Assembly: GCF_004005865.1 (NCBI RefSeq)
Contig: NZ_SACN01000001.1
Location: forward strand, 1,116,001 to 1,180,000
Source: Sphingomonas crocodyli
Lineage (GTDB): Bacteria > Pseudomonadota > Alphaproteobacteria > Sphingomonadales > Sphingomonadaceae
Reading direction: 5' to 3'
Length of the DNA: 64,000 nucleotides
Within the stretch, counting starts at the first letter, position 1. Each line of letters begins with the position of its first letter. The notes under the pieces are model-generated. The model made no database searches. It was not told where the DNA came from and saw only the letters and a program-made list of their open reading frames with translations. This document shows, one piece after another, positions 26,826-34,214 of the stretch. The position numbers and the translations under genes were made by a program.

Positions 26826-27193
26826 GCGCCGCGGCCGAACCCGTTCCGCCTGCGATGGCCGAGGACGAACGCCTCGCCGCGATCGCCGATCTGCTGCGTA
26901 AGGCGGATGCGCTGCCCGGCGCACCATCCCCGGTGGCGCTGGGCGAGCATATCGTCGAGGCCGCGCGCGTGCCCAAGCGGCATCGCGAAGCCCTGCTCAA
27001 GCTCACGCCGATGGAACTGACCGTGATCCGCTTCCTCGGCTGGGGCCGATCGAACGGCGATATCGCGACCCTGCTGCTGATCGCGGAAAATACGGTGCGC
27101 GTTCACCTGTCCAACGTGTGCCGAAAGCTCGAACTCGACGGGATGCGCGAACTCGCGGCGCTGGCTGGCTTGCTGTTTTATCCGGCCGACTAA
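26822..27193 (+). CDS. LuxR/GerE-type helix-turn-helix regulator
   Basis: A 123-residue protein whose C-terminal half is a GerE-type HTH: LTPMELTVIRFLGWGRSNGDIATLLLIAENTVRVHLSNVCRKLEL. The first 60 residues are helical but too short for a receiver or autoinducer domain, so it is probably controlled by its own amount or by a partner. Its start overlaps sctT by four bases, which ties its production to that of the export apparatus. It is the best local candidate for binding the palindromic elements before the accessory T3SS genes; this is inference. Confidence 0.85.
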   Translation: MSAAAEPVPPAMAEDERLAAIADLLRKADALPGAPSPVALGEHIVEAARVPKRHREALLKLTPMELTVIRFLGWGRSNGDIATLLLIAENTVRVHLSNVCRKLELDGMRELAALAGLLFYPAD

Positions 27194-27196
27194 CAC

Positions 27197-27329
27197 CTTC
27201 ATCCTCCCCCGCCAGGGGGAGGTGTCAGCGCAGCTGACGGAGGGGGAGGATACGATGATCTGGAATTGGTCGCCGACCTCCCCCTCCGTCGCCTTCGGCG
27301 CCACCTCCCCCTGGCGGGGGAGGATGAAG
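27197..27329. repeat. Intergenic inverted repeat (REP-like)
   Basis: The ends are complementary (CTTCATCCTCCCCCGCCAGG against CCTGGCGGGGGAGGATGAAG, nearly perfect) and inner arms also pair, giving a long cruciform or RNA hairpin. Elements of this style are scattered between genes in sphingomonads. It separates the sct operon from the accessory units and may end transcription. Confidence 0.75.
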
Positions 27330-27340
27330 AAGGGGGCGAC

Positions 27341-27368
27341 TAATCAATTCGACTAGGCTGGATAGTCG
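27341..27368 (+). promoter_or_regulatory. Accessory-gene box, copy a
   Basis: TAATCA-ATT-CGACTA (27341-27355) is followed after six bases by ATAGTCG (27362-27368). The arrangement matches the elements at 30002, 35176 and 36957. It lies 129 bases before the start of the larger needle-like gene. Confidence 0.6.
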
Positions 27369-27497
27369 AAACGCGGAGCGAAATGAATCGGTGGCGCTGG
27401 CACTAAGATCACGTCGGGCCAACCAGTCGGTTCGGCGATGCCGCCCACGGGGGCGGGCCAGATTTTCGAACCGATGGTTCAAGATAGGAGAATTGAT

Positions 27498-28112
27498 ATG
27501 TCGGGCGGTTTCAATCCGATCAGCATGGTCTCTCAGATCGCACTCGGCGTCGCCACGGGCGGCACCAGCCTCTTCGCGCAGCTCGCGATGCAGGTCGTTT
27601 CGTCGGTCATCCAGGAAGCGATCCAGACGGTCGGCGACCAGCTCGGTCTGCCGCAGCCGCTGATCGACATGGCGCAGGGCGCAGCGGCCGGTTCGGTCGG
27701 CGATTTCCAGGGCGCGATCCAGAACTCGCAGGAATCGGCGCAGGGCTGGGCGGATGCGCTGGGCGACATGCTCAATGCCAGCCCGTCGGATCGTGGCGAC
27801 ATGCAGCGCCAGATGGACGAACTGAGCCAGGCGATCCAGGGCGCGGTCCGCGAGGCCTGGGAAAATGCGGAGCGCAGCGGCTCGTCGAAGGGTCCGCGTT
27901 CGTGGCTGCAGGCGATCGCCGAAGCCATCGGCAAGGCTGTCGATCGCAAGGCCGACGAGATGAACAAGCTGGCCGAGAGCGCGGACGAAAGCCGCGAAGC
28001 GACGACCGACTATCAGGTCTCGGTGCAGGAGTTCAACCTGCTGATGAGCACCATGACCAACACGATCAAGTCGATCGGCGAAGCGCTCTCGACGATGGCG
28101 CGCAAGCAGTAA
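27498..28112 (+). CDS. Larger needle-like T3SS protein (candidate filament, tip or translocator)
   Basis: This 204-residue protein has no Sec signal. Residues 8-70 are Gly/Ala-rich with amphipathic or hydrophobic stretches (ISMVSQIALGVATGG; AGAAAGS-like turns); residues 75-130 are helical and Gln-rich. Residues 132-204 line up with the needle protein SctF of the same locus: GPRSWLQAIAEA against APGTWFEALADA, and SIGEALSTMARKQ against SVGKALETMARKG. A needle-type coiled coil behind a hydrophobic head recalls EspA-like filament or tip proteins, but I cannot assign it to one. AGGAG lies eight bases before the ATG, a shared regulatory box lies upstream, and a terminator-like hairpin follows. Confidence 0.7.
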   Translation: MSGGFNPISMVSQIALGVATGGTSLFAQLAMQVVSSVIQEAIQTVGDQLGLPQPLIDMAQGAAAGSVGDFQGAIQNSQESAQGWADALGDMLNASPSDRGDMQRQMDELSQAIQGAVREAWENAERSGSSKGPRSWLQAIAEAIGKAVDRKADEMNKLAESADESREATTDYQVSVQEFNLLMSTMTNTIKSIGEALSTMARKQ

Positions 28113-28137
28113 TCGCCTGTCGCAATGCGATACGAGG

Positions 28138-28179
28138 TGCCGGGCCCGCGACGAGCGGTGCCCGGCATCTTCATCTTTT
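28138..28179 (+). terminator. Candidate terminator/attenuator after the needle-like gene
   Basis: TGCCGGGC (28138-28145) pairs with GCCCGGCA (28160-28167), followed by TCTTCATCTTTT. It lies 26 bases after the stop and 63 bases before the next start, so it may let the needle-like protein be made in excess of downstream genes. Confidence 0.55.
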
Positions 28180-28241
28180 ATGGCACCTTCTTTTGGCGTC
28201 GCCCGTTAGGTGCTTTGGCCGTAACGATCGTGGAGTTTCAT

Positions 28242-29024
28242 ATGGTTAGCGTTCGCAGCATGGTGGGCCGGGCGGTTCTGGGCCTGAGTGGCGCGGTGCT
28301 GATCGCGCAACCTGCCTTCGCGCAGGACTATATGGATCAGGTGATCGACCAGAATTTCCAGTCGATGAGCCTCTACGCCGGCAGCGTCCCGATCGAATAT
28401 GAGGCCAAACGCGCGTTCAAGAGCCGCGTCAGCAGTGCGCGCCCCGCGCCGCGCGGGCTGGCCGCAGCTTTTTCGGGCGGCGGCGGCGGGGCGGCTGCCT
28501 CGGCTGCGCCGATCCCGCTGACCTATTCGTCGACCCCCGCGATCCGCAAGCAGGCGATGGCCGAGTTCCTGGGCCGCGTGCGGCAGAAGAATCCGGCGCA
28601 TGCGAGTGCGGCCGCCGCGCAGTTCGCCAAGCATGATTATGCCAAGATCTGGCAGGGGATCGTCGCGCCCTTCGGCCTCAAGAGCAACGATGCGGGCGAT
28701 GCGATGACCGCCTATCTCGTGCTCGGCTGGATGATCGTGAACGGTGCCGGCGATCCCTCGCCAGCCGACGTGCGCGGGGTGCGTTCGCAGATCGGCACCG
28801 CCTTGTCGCGCGACAGCCGCTTCAACAGCCCGTCGGGCCGCGCGAAGCTGGGCGAGGAGTTCAAGATCCTGTTCGTCACGCTCCATTCGGGCTGGCAATC
28901 GGCGCGCAAGGAGGGGAATCTCTCCCAATATGGCCGCGGCGTTTCGCAGATGATGCTCCAGCAGTCGGGCATCGACCTGTCGAGCGTCGCGCTGCGCGGT
29001 GGCTTCGTGCCCAAGCGCGGCTAA
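28242..29024 (+). CDS. Exported protein of unknown function (possibly DUF6683)
   Basis: The 260-residue product starts with a clear signal peptide (SMVGRAVLGLSGAVLIAQPAFAQ). A Gly/Ala-rich linker at about 65-80 precedes a helical domain with AIRKQAMAEFLGRVRQKNP and FGLKSNDAGDAMTAYLVLGWMIVNGAGDPS. I think this resembles the domain named DUF6683, but the match is from memory and uncertain. GTGGAG stands before the ATG at 28242. It is in the unit that begins with the larger needle-like gene, so a periplasmic T3SS accessory role is plausible. Confidence 0.6.
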   Translation: MVSVRSMVGRAVLGLSGAVLIAQPAFAQDYMDQVIDQNFQSMSLYAGSVPIEYEAKRAFKSRVSSARPAPRGLAAAFSGGGGGAAASAAPIPLTYSSTPAIRKQAMAEFLGRVRQKNPAHASAAAAQFAKHDYAKIWQGIVAPFGLKSNDAGDAMTAYLVLGWMIVNGAGDPSPADVRGVRSQIGTALSRDSRFNSPSGRAKLGEEFKILFVTLHSGWQSARKEGNLSQYGRGVSQMMLQQSGIDLSSVALRGGFVPKRG

Positions 29025-29086
29025 TCCATCCGATTATGGCGGAGGTGCGCGGCGGCGCGCATCTTCGCGGGTGAAAGGAGCCTGCC

Positions 29087-29380
29087 ATGAGTATCGTATT
29101 CGGCCTCATCCAGACGTCCCCGAACAAGACCGACAATGCCTGGAACGGCGATTTCGGATCGCAGGGTTCGGTGAAGAAGGACGGCGCGGACTCCGCGATC
29201 CGCGCGCTCGCGACATCGTCGCTGCGCACGCTGCCCTGGGTGCTCGAACGGCTGACCGACGACAGCTGTCCGCTCGGCCGCCCGCTGGGTAGCCCCGGAA
29301 CGCTGGCCCGGTTCGAATCCGATAATCCGGCCGATCCGCAGGCTCCCGACAATCGTTATGGGCCAGAACAGCCCCGTTGA
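29087..29380 (+). CDS. Small hypothetical protein of the T3SS accessory region
   Basis: A 97-residue protein with no signal peptide or membrane helix and no recognised domain. The N-terminus MSIVFGLIQTSPNKTDNAWNG is polar. An AAAGGAG site lies seven bases before the ATG, which supports translation. Its 3' end overlaps the acetyltransferase gene by 23 bases in another frame. It could be a secretion substrate or chaperone-like partner; nothing in the sequence decides this. Confidence 0.55.
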   Translation: MSIVFGLIQTSPNKTDNAWNGDFGSQGSVKKDGADSAIRALATSSLRTLPWVLERLTDDSCPLGRPLGSPGTLARFESDNPADPQAPDNRYGPEQPR

Positions 29381-29966
29381 CCTCACGACGCGGCGGCTGA
29401 CGCTGCGTCCGATCGGCGCGGCCGATTTGTTCGCGATCGCCGCGCTCCACGCCGATCCGCGTGTCGCGCACCAGCTGGTCGATGGCGTGCCCGACGATGG
29501 CCTCAAGGCGCTGCAATTCCTGCGCTGGAACGCGCCGCTGCGCGATGCCGGGATCGGCACCTTCGCGGTGCGCCGGCATGGCGAGGTCGATCTGATCGGC
29601 CTGTTCTCGCTCACCCCCTTTCGCGACGATCCCGCGCTGCTCGAACTCGGCGGCAAGCTCGCGCCTTCCGCATGGCGCGGCGGGCTGGCGGTCGAGGCGG
29701 GGGCGGCGATGATCGATCATGCGATCGGCACGTTGGGGCGCGATCGGCTGGTCAGCGCCTTCCATCCCGATCATCGCGCAGTGCCTTTCTCGCTCGCTCG
29801 ACTGGGCTTCGTCGATGCGGGTCGCGACACCTTGTTCGGCCGCGACGTGCGGATCATGGCGCTCGATGCCGCCGACTGGCGCGCGCAGGGCAGGAAGCCG
29901 CTCCCGCCCCGGCAGGCGCGCACTAATCTTACCGATTATGGGCGTGGCGACGGGATCGCGGCATAA
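29358..29966 (+). CDS. GNAT-family N-acetyltransferase (RimJ/RimL-like)
   Basis: A 202-residue acetyltransferase with the RimJ-type start TTRRLTLRPIGAADLFAIAAL, a central beta strand (VDLIGLFSLTPF), GLAVEAGAAMIDHAIGTLG in place of the acetyl-CoA loop, and SLARLGFVDAG near the end. The acetyl-CoA loop is poorly conserved (SAWRGGLAVEAG). It transfers an acetyl group to an unknown amine. It overlaps the preceding small gene by 23 bases and closes the unit, so it may modify a T3SS-related protein; this is inference. Confidence 0.75.
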   Translation: MGQNSPVDLTTRRLTLRPIGAADLFAIAALHADPRVAHQLVDGVPDDGLKALQFLRWNAPLRDAGIGTFAVRRHGEVDLIGLFSLTPFRDDPALLELGGKLAPSAWRGGLAVEAGAAMIDHAIGTLGRDRLVSAFHPDHRAVPFSLARLGFVDAGRDTLFGRDVRIMALDAADWRAQGRKPLPPRQARTNLTDYGRGDGIAA

Positions 29967-30001
29967 GGGCGACAGGGTGGTTGCCGCCACGCCTGCGCGC
30001 C

Positions 30002-30029
30002 TAGTCGTTTCGACTATGGCGGGCATTCG
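30002..30029 (+). promoter_or_regulatory. Accessory-gene box, copy b
   Basis: A perfect palindrome TAGTCG-TTT-CGACTA (30002-30016) is followed after six bases by a weaker third half site GCATTCG (30023-30029). It ends 48 bases before the start at 30065. Confidence 0.65.
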
Positions 30030-30064
30030 GTGTCGGCCCCACCTGATGGTTCGATAGGACGAAG

Positions 30065-30574
30065 ATGATGACGTTTATTGGCATAAACCAGGCTTCCGCG
30101 GCGCTGCCCATCGGGCAGGCGAGCGGTGCCGTCGCCAAGGATCTGGCGGCCGCGGCGATCGGTGAGATCGGCCACCGGCTGCTCGCCTGGGTCGGCGCGA
30201 GCGGTGGCGCCAGCACGTCGGGCGCGGCCTCTTGGAGCGCGTCGGTCGGTGCGAGTGATTTCCGCCCCGATGCGTCGGAGCTGGCGCGCGGCGGCGACGT
30301 CTATGATCTGAACGGCCTCGCGTCGTCGATCGCTGGCCAGACCGGCGCGACCCCCACCGAAGAAGGTGACCTGCGCCGCGCGCTGGAGGATTTCACCCGC
30401 GCTGCCGTGGTCCAGGTCGCGGGCCTTGCAGGTGCGGACGGCGATCAGCAGGTCGCGGGCCTGCGCACCGCGCTCGACGTCGCGGGCTCGGCCGATGTCG
30501 GCGAAGGCGCTTCGGGCGTCGTCGCCCGGCTCGAACTCGCGACGCGCGGCCTTGCCGCAGCCAACGGCGGGTAA
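30065..30574 (+). CDS. Hypothetical protein, candidate T3SS substrate
   Basis: A 169-residue protein rich in Ala, Gly and Ser with no Sec signal. Residues 20-45 form a hydrophobic helix (AVAKDLAAAAIGEIGHRLLAWVGAS), 46-60 are a Ser/Gly linker, and the rest is acidic and helical. I recognise no family. It is first in a unit with a palindromic box 48 bases upstream. Two ATGs stand in tandem at 30065 and 30068. The composition resembles exported structural or chaperone-bound T3SS proteins, but this is inference. Confidence 0.55.
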   Translation: MMTFIGINQASAALPIGQASGAVAKDLAAAAIGEIGHRLLAWVGASGGASTSGAASWSASVGASDFRPDASELARGGDVYDLNGLASSIAGQTGATPTEEGDLRRALEDFTRAAVVQVAGLAGADGDQQVAGLRTALDVAGSADVGEGASGVVARLELATRGLAAANGG

Positions 30575-30583
30575 GAGGCACGC

Positions 30584-31051
30584 ATGGTAAGCCCGATCAG
30601 TGGAGCATCGTCGTCGGCCAGCCTGAATCGGCTGGCGGCGATGGATCGCGCCGATGACGGGGCCGATGCCGGGCTTTCGACGCAAAGCAGCCTCGATCGG
30701 CTTCTTAATCGCGTGTCGCCGCTCGATCGGCTGGTCGCAGATGCCGGACCGCTGGGCAAATTCCGCACCGATGCGCCCGATGCGCTGCCGTCGGGGACGT
30801 CCAGCTTCACCTCGCGGATTAACGACACGATTAACCGCCTCGCGGCGCGCCTCGGCATTCCCGCCGAACGCGTGCTGACCGGCAATCCCACCCGAACGCC
30901 CGAACTGGCGCCGCAGCAGCCGACCGAGCTGCCGCCGGGCGCCAATGCCGCCGCGCCCGACACCCGCATCGCCGATCCGCGTCCTGCGGTCGCCACCGAC
31001 GCGGATAATCGTACGGCGCGCACGATCGCGGGGAACCCGACGCCAGCATAA
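30584..31051 (+). CDS. Hypothetical protein with Ser-rich N-terminus, candidate T3SS effector
   Basis: A 155-residue protein beginning MVSPISGASSSASLNRL, a serine-rich flexible start of the kind seen in type III substrates. A middle helix (SFTSRINDTINRLAARLGIPAERVL) is followed by a Pro/Ala/Thr-rich tail with no predicted fold. No family recognised. It starts nine bases after the preceding gene, and an exported-protein gene follows 40 bases later. Confidence 0.5.
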   Translation: MVSPISGASSSASLNRLAAMDRADDGADAGLSTQSSLDRLLNRVSPLDRLVADAGPLGKFRTDAPDALPSGTSSFTSRINDTINRLAARLGIPAERVLTGNPTRTPELAPQQPTELPPGANAAAPDTRIADPRPAVATDADNRTARTIAGNPTPA

Positions 31052-31091
31052 GCGTGTTTGCCATCACCGACCCCGCGTCATCGGAGGATCC

Positions 31092-31952
31092 ATGAAGCTG
31101 CCTCTCCTCGCCCTGACCGTTGCCGTTTCGACCACCGCGATTCTCTCCCTCCCCGCCACCGCCGCCCGCCGCGCCCCCGCCGGGCCGCAGCTCAAGGTCG
31201 TGACGTCGGGCAGCGAACAGGCGCTGCAGCTGGGCGCGACCGTGCTGTCGCGTCCCTTCGGCGCGCAGCTGATCGACCGGATGACCGTCACCGGGCGCTA
31301 TCCGTTCAAGGGCGGCCATTATTTCCTGGTCGAAGGGCAGGGCGGAAGTGAGTGCCCCGCGCGCTATGTGGTCGTGCAGGCGCCGACCGGGCAGACGCCG
31401 ACCGTATCGGCGCCGTTCGGCACCTGCAGCACCGGCGCTTCGGCTTCGGCTCGCACCGGCGCACTCGTCATCACGATGCCGGGCCAGCCGGGCGGCGGCA
31501 GCTTCGTGCGCTATGCCTATGCGCAGGGCGCGGTGAAGCCGATTGCGGGCGATCCTGAAATGGCCGAGGCGGCGGTCGCCCCGCCGCTCGCGCAGTGCGT
31601 CGATTATGGCACGGCCAGCGCCGCCGGCCCGGCCGACTATCGCACCGAACTCGATCGCAGCCTTCCGACCGACTGGCGCAAGCGTTCGCGCATCGCCAAG
31701 GCCGAAGTGAGCCAGGAGCAGCTGCGCGGCCTCGTCTCCAGCCTCGCCTGCCTTGCGACCTGGCCGGGGGCGGAGCGCAGCGTCACCAAGGCGGCGGTCC
31801 CGCTTTTCTCCAGCAGCCGTTACGGCAAGGCGTCGTTCGCGGCGCTCGACACCACGGCGCGCGATCTCGATTCCGATCCGGGCCTGCGCGCCAATGCACG
31901 CGCCTTTGCCGCCAACATGCACTTTTTGGTCGACCGGCGGGAGGCGTTCTAA
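31092..31952 (+). CDS. Exported hypothetical protein
   Basis: A 286-residue protein with a signal peptide (KLPLLALTVAVSTTAILSLPATA) and no recognised family. The first half is beta-rich (LKVVTSGSEQALQLGATVLS; GRYPFKGGHYFLVEGQGG), the second helical (VSQEQLRGLVSSLACLATWPG). Three or four cysteines could form disulfides in the periplasm. GGAGG lies just before the ATG; the frame is open upstream but overlaps the preceding gene. Its place behind two candidate substrates suggests a periplasmic helper or protective protein. Confidence 0.6.
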   Translation: MKLPLLALTVAVSTTAILSLPATAARRAPAGPQLKVVTSGSEQALQLGATVLSRPFGAQLIDRMTVTGRYPFKGGHYFLVEGQGGSECPARYVVVQAPTGQTPTVSAPFGTCSTGASASARTGALVITMPGQPGGGSFVRYAYAQGAVKPIAGDPEMAEAAVAPPLAQCVDYGTASAAGPADYRTELDRSLPTDWRKRSRIAKAEVSQEQLRGLVSSLACLATWPGAERSVTKAAVPLFSSSRYGKASFAALDTTARDLDSDPGLRANARAFAANMHFLVDRREAF

Positions 31953-31958
31953 GCGTTC

Positions 31959-31983
31959 CGATTAGCGACTAGGGCGCCGGTCG
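31959..31983 (+). promoter_or_regulatory. Accessory-gene box, degenerate copy c
   Basis: Two half sites stand in tandem, CGATTAG (31959-31965) and CGACTAG (31966-31972), followed by CCGGTCG (31977-31983). The spacing differs from the other copies, so it is a weaker example. It lies about 45-55 bases before the peptidoglycan hydrolase gene. Confidence 0.4.
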
Positions 31984-32026
31984 CGGCCTATTCTCCATCC
32001 ATGATCGAGAAGGATGGAGCAGAGGC

Positions 32027-33211
32027 ATGACCGGCGTTTCCTCGGTATCGAGCACCCAATATTCGGCCTATGCGGGCGGTTCGACGCAGGGCGACTATAC
32101 TGTCAAATCGGGCGACACGCTCTGGGATATCGCGCAGGCGAAGGGCATCTCGCTCCAGTCGCTGATCCAGGCGAACCCGCAGATCGCCAATCCCGACCTC
32201 ATCTATCCGGGGCAGCAGATCAACATCCCGGCCGGTGGCGGATCGGGCGGTTCGGGTGGCGTCAGCGGAACCGGCGGCGTCGATGGCGCGGTGCCCGGCA
32301 GCGGCACGGGCAATGTCGCGGAGATCGCGGAGAAATATCTCGGCCAGAACGCGTCGTCGCTGAAGGTCAATCGCAACGACAATCTGCCGATGGACGCGAA
32401 CGTTCCTTCGAACGTGTGCTGCGCGAATTTCGTGTCGGCGGTGCTGACCGAGGCAGGGCAGCTTCCCGCCAACCTCCACACCAATTCGGTCGCGCAGCTC
32501 AACAGCACGCTGCGTGCGCAGGGCTGGACCGCGGTCAGCCCGGCGGAGGCGAAGCCGGGCGACGTCGTGATCATTCAGGGCGGCGGCGTATCGCACACCG
32601 AAATCTATGCCGGCGACGGCAAGATGATCGGATCGAACAATATCAACGCCGACGGCACCCAGCAGATTTCGAAGAACAATCTCAGCTGGGCATTGAGCCA
32701 CGGCGGCGTGATCCTGCGCGCGCCGGCCAGCGAACAGACCGCGCCGAGCGGCGGCACCGGCGGCACGCAGGGCGTCACGCCCACAGGGCAGGGCAGCCGC
32801 GAGGATCGGATCGATCAGGCGATGGCCTATTTCCAGTCGCAGGGCTGGAGCAAGGCGCAGGCGGCCGGGATCGTTGCGAACCTCGACGCCGAAAGCGGTA
32901 TGGATGCGGGCATCAGCCAGATCGGCGGCGGCCCCGGTTATGGCCTCGCGCAGTGGGAAGGGCCGCGTCAGGCCGATTTCGCACGCTGGGCGAAGCATGA
33001 CATTCGCGGCTCCTCCTTCGCCGAACAGCTTCGCTTCATCCAGCACGAGCTGACGACGACCGAGTCCGCCGCCGGCAACGCGCTGAAGAACGCCACCGAC
33101 GCGCGCACCGCCGCGCAGATCGTGACGACGCGCTATGAACGCCCGGCCGACAGCCAGGGCGAGGCGATCCGCCGTGGCGAACGCGCCGTCGGCATCTTCG
33201 CGAACCACTGA
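32027..33211 (+). CDS. Three-domain peptidoglycan hydrolase (LysM, CHAP-like, phage-lysozyme-like)
   Basis: The 394-residue protein has LysM at about 23-68 ([19 protein letters not shown]...[11 protein letters not shown]), a Gly/Ser linker, a papain-like CHAP/NlpC domain at about 98-235 with Cys131/Cys132 in NVCCANFVS and His190 in VSHTEIY, and a lysozyme-like domain from 258 with Glu289 in NLDAESG and the [12 protein letters not shown] motif seen in phage tail lysozymes. It should bind peptidoglycan and cut both peptide and glycan bonds. There is no Sec or Tat signal; the N-terminus is Ser/Thr/Gly-rich, consistent with type III export. A small exported protein gene follows 16 bases later, an arrangement like effector and immunity genes. 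Confidence 0.82.
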   Translation: MTGVSSVSSTQYSAYAGGSTQGDYTVKSGDTLWDIAQAKGISLQSLIQANPQIANPDLIYPGQQINIPAGGGSGGSGGVSGTGGVDGAVPGSGTGNVAEIAEKYLGQNASSLKVNRNDNLPMDANVPSNVCCANFVSAVLTEAGQLPANLHTNSVAQLNSTLRAQGWTAVSPAEAKPGDVVIIQGGGVSHTEIYAGDGKMIGSNNINADGTQQISKNNLSWALSHGGVILRAPASEQTAPSGGTGGTQGVTPTGQGSREDRIDQAMAYFQSQGWSKAQAAGIVANLDAESGMDAGISQIGGGPGYGLAQWEGPRQADFARWAKHDIRGSSFAEQLRFIQHELTTTESAAGNALKNATDARTAAQIVTTRYERPADSQGEAIRRGERAVGIFANH

Positions 33212-33227
33212 TTTTTAGGGGCACCGT

Positions 33228-33593
33228 GTGACTGGCCGGGAACGTCTAGGCGTTTCCGGCCTTTTTGCCGTGATGCTGATTCCGATCCTTTTCCTCGCCG
33301 CCAGCGCCGCCCCCGCCGAGGATGTGCGCTGCAGCTTTGCCGATGCCGCGCCGGTCGCGTGCCGCTTTGCCGACCGGGTCGATGCGCAGGGCGTGCATCA
33401 CATGACGTTCACGGCCGGATCCCGGCGCGCGACCTTCGTCGGCCGATCGCAATCGGGCTGGTGGTCGGGCAATCTCGATGGTCGCCCGGCAATGGGCTTC
33501 GAACGCAATCGCGGGCACATCGTCTTTTCGACGACCGACCTGAAGACGCGCTTCGCCTGGTGGTATCCCAAGGACGAACACGGGACGTATTAG
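33228..33593 (+). CDS. Small exported protein, candidate immunity to the peptidoglycan hydrolase
   Basis: A 121-residue protein with a signal peptide (LFAVMLIPILFLAASAAPA), then a small beta-rich domain with two cysteines (VRCSFADAAPVACRF) that could pair in the periplasm. No family recognised. The start is GTG, 16 bases after the hydrolase gene, so the two are co-transcribed. Periplasmic inhibitors of peptidoglycan-cutting effectors have this size, location and gene position; the role is inferred from that alone. A repeat element starts directly at its stop codon. Confidence 0.6.
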   Translation: MTGRERLGVSGLFAVMLIPILFLAASAAPAEDVRCSFADAAPVACRFADRVDAQGVHHMTFTAGSRRATFVGRSQSGWWSGNLDGRPAMGFERNRGHIVFSTTDLKTRFAWWYPKDEHGTY

Positions 33594-33722
33594 ATCCTCT
33601 CCCGGAGGGAGAGGGGGACCGCCCGAAGGGTGGTGGAGAGGTATTGGCCGGCAGCGATGCCCTTGTGGAGAGCTACCCCTCCACCGGCTGCGCCGGTCCC
33701 CCTCCCCCTCCGGGGGAGGATT
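33594..33722. repeat. Intergenic repeat, first of a direct pair
   Basis: The element begins ATCCTCTCCCGGAGGGAGAG and ends in CCCCCTCCGGGGGAGGAT, with internal complementary arms. A second, nearly identical copy in the same orientation is at 35205-35337. The two copies exactly bracket the DUF1521 gene and its neighbour. Confidence 0.85.
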
Positions 33723-33724
33723 CA

Positions 33725-34120
33725 TTAGGGCACGAAAATCCCAGCCGGCGCCTTGTACGTCTTGGCCCAGCCTTCCCACGCGACGTCGGTCGGGCCGATC
33801 GCCTTGTCGATCACCGTCCAGCTGTCGCCCTTCTTGTGGAGCAGAGCGGCGTAGGTGCGCGAGATGAAACCCTGTTCGGCGGCGTCGGCGCGGCTGGTGC
33901 CGGCATAGCTGATCGGCACGCCTTCGCGCTCCTCCATGTCGGCGATCAGAAAGGCCCAGCCATCGGCCTCCTTCAGCTGACGCACCTTGAACAGGACGGG
34001 CTTGCCGATCGCGGCGCTGACGGGTTCGCGTGCGCTGTCGAGGATGGCGGTTCGGGTGGGGCCGCTGACGGGGGCGGCGGCGATCGCGACGGTCATGAGC
34101 ACTCCTGTGGGACTGAACAT
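33725..34120 (-). CDS. Small exported protein beside the DUF1521 gene
   Basis: A 131-residue protein with a signal peptide (MFSPTGVLMTVAIAAAPVSG) and a compact domain: TAILDSAREPVSAAIGKPVLFKVRQLKEADGWAFLIADM and a C-terminal IGPTDVAWEGWAKTYKAP. Related small exported proteins occur widely in proteobacteria, to my recollection without a known function. AGGAG lies eight bases before the ATG at 34120. It follows the DUF1521 gene by 94 bases on the same strand, so a protective or helper role for that protein is possible but unproven. Confidence 0.65.
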   Translation of the reverse strand: MFSPTGVLMTVAIAAAPVSGPTRTAILDSAREPVSAAIGKPVLFKVRQLKEADGWAFLIADMEEREGVPISYAGTSRADAAEQGFISRTYAALLHKKGDSWTVIDKAIGPTDVAWEGWAKTYKAPAGIFVP

Positions 34121-34214
34121 GGGTTGATCTCCTGGACGTCCAGTGTCGTCGAACGACGAAGGGCCGGGCAAGGTTTCCCCGCCCGGCCCGCGCCGTCCTG
34201 TGCCTGGGCTAAGG

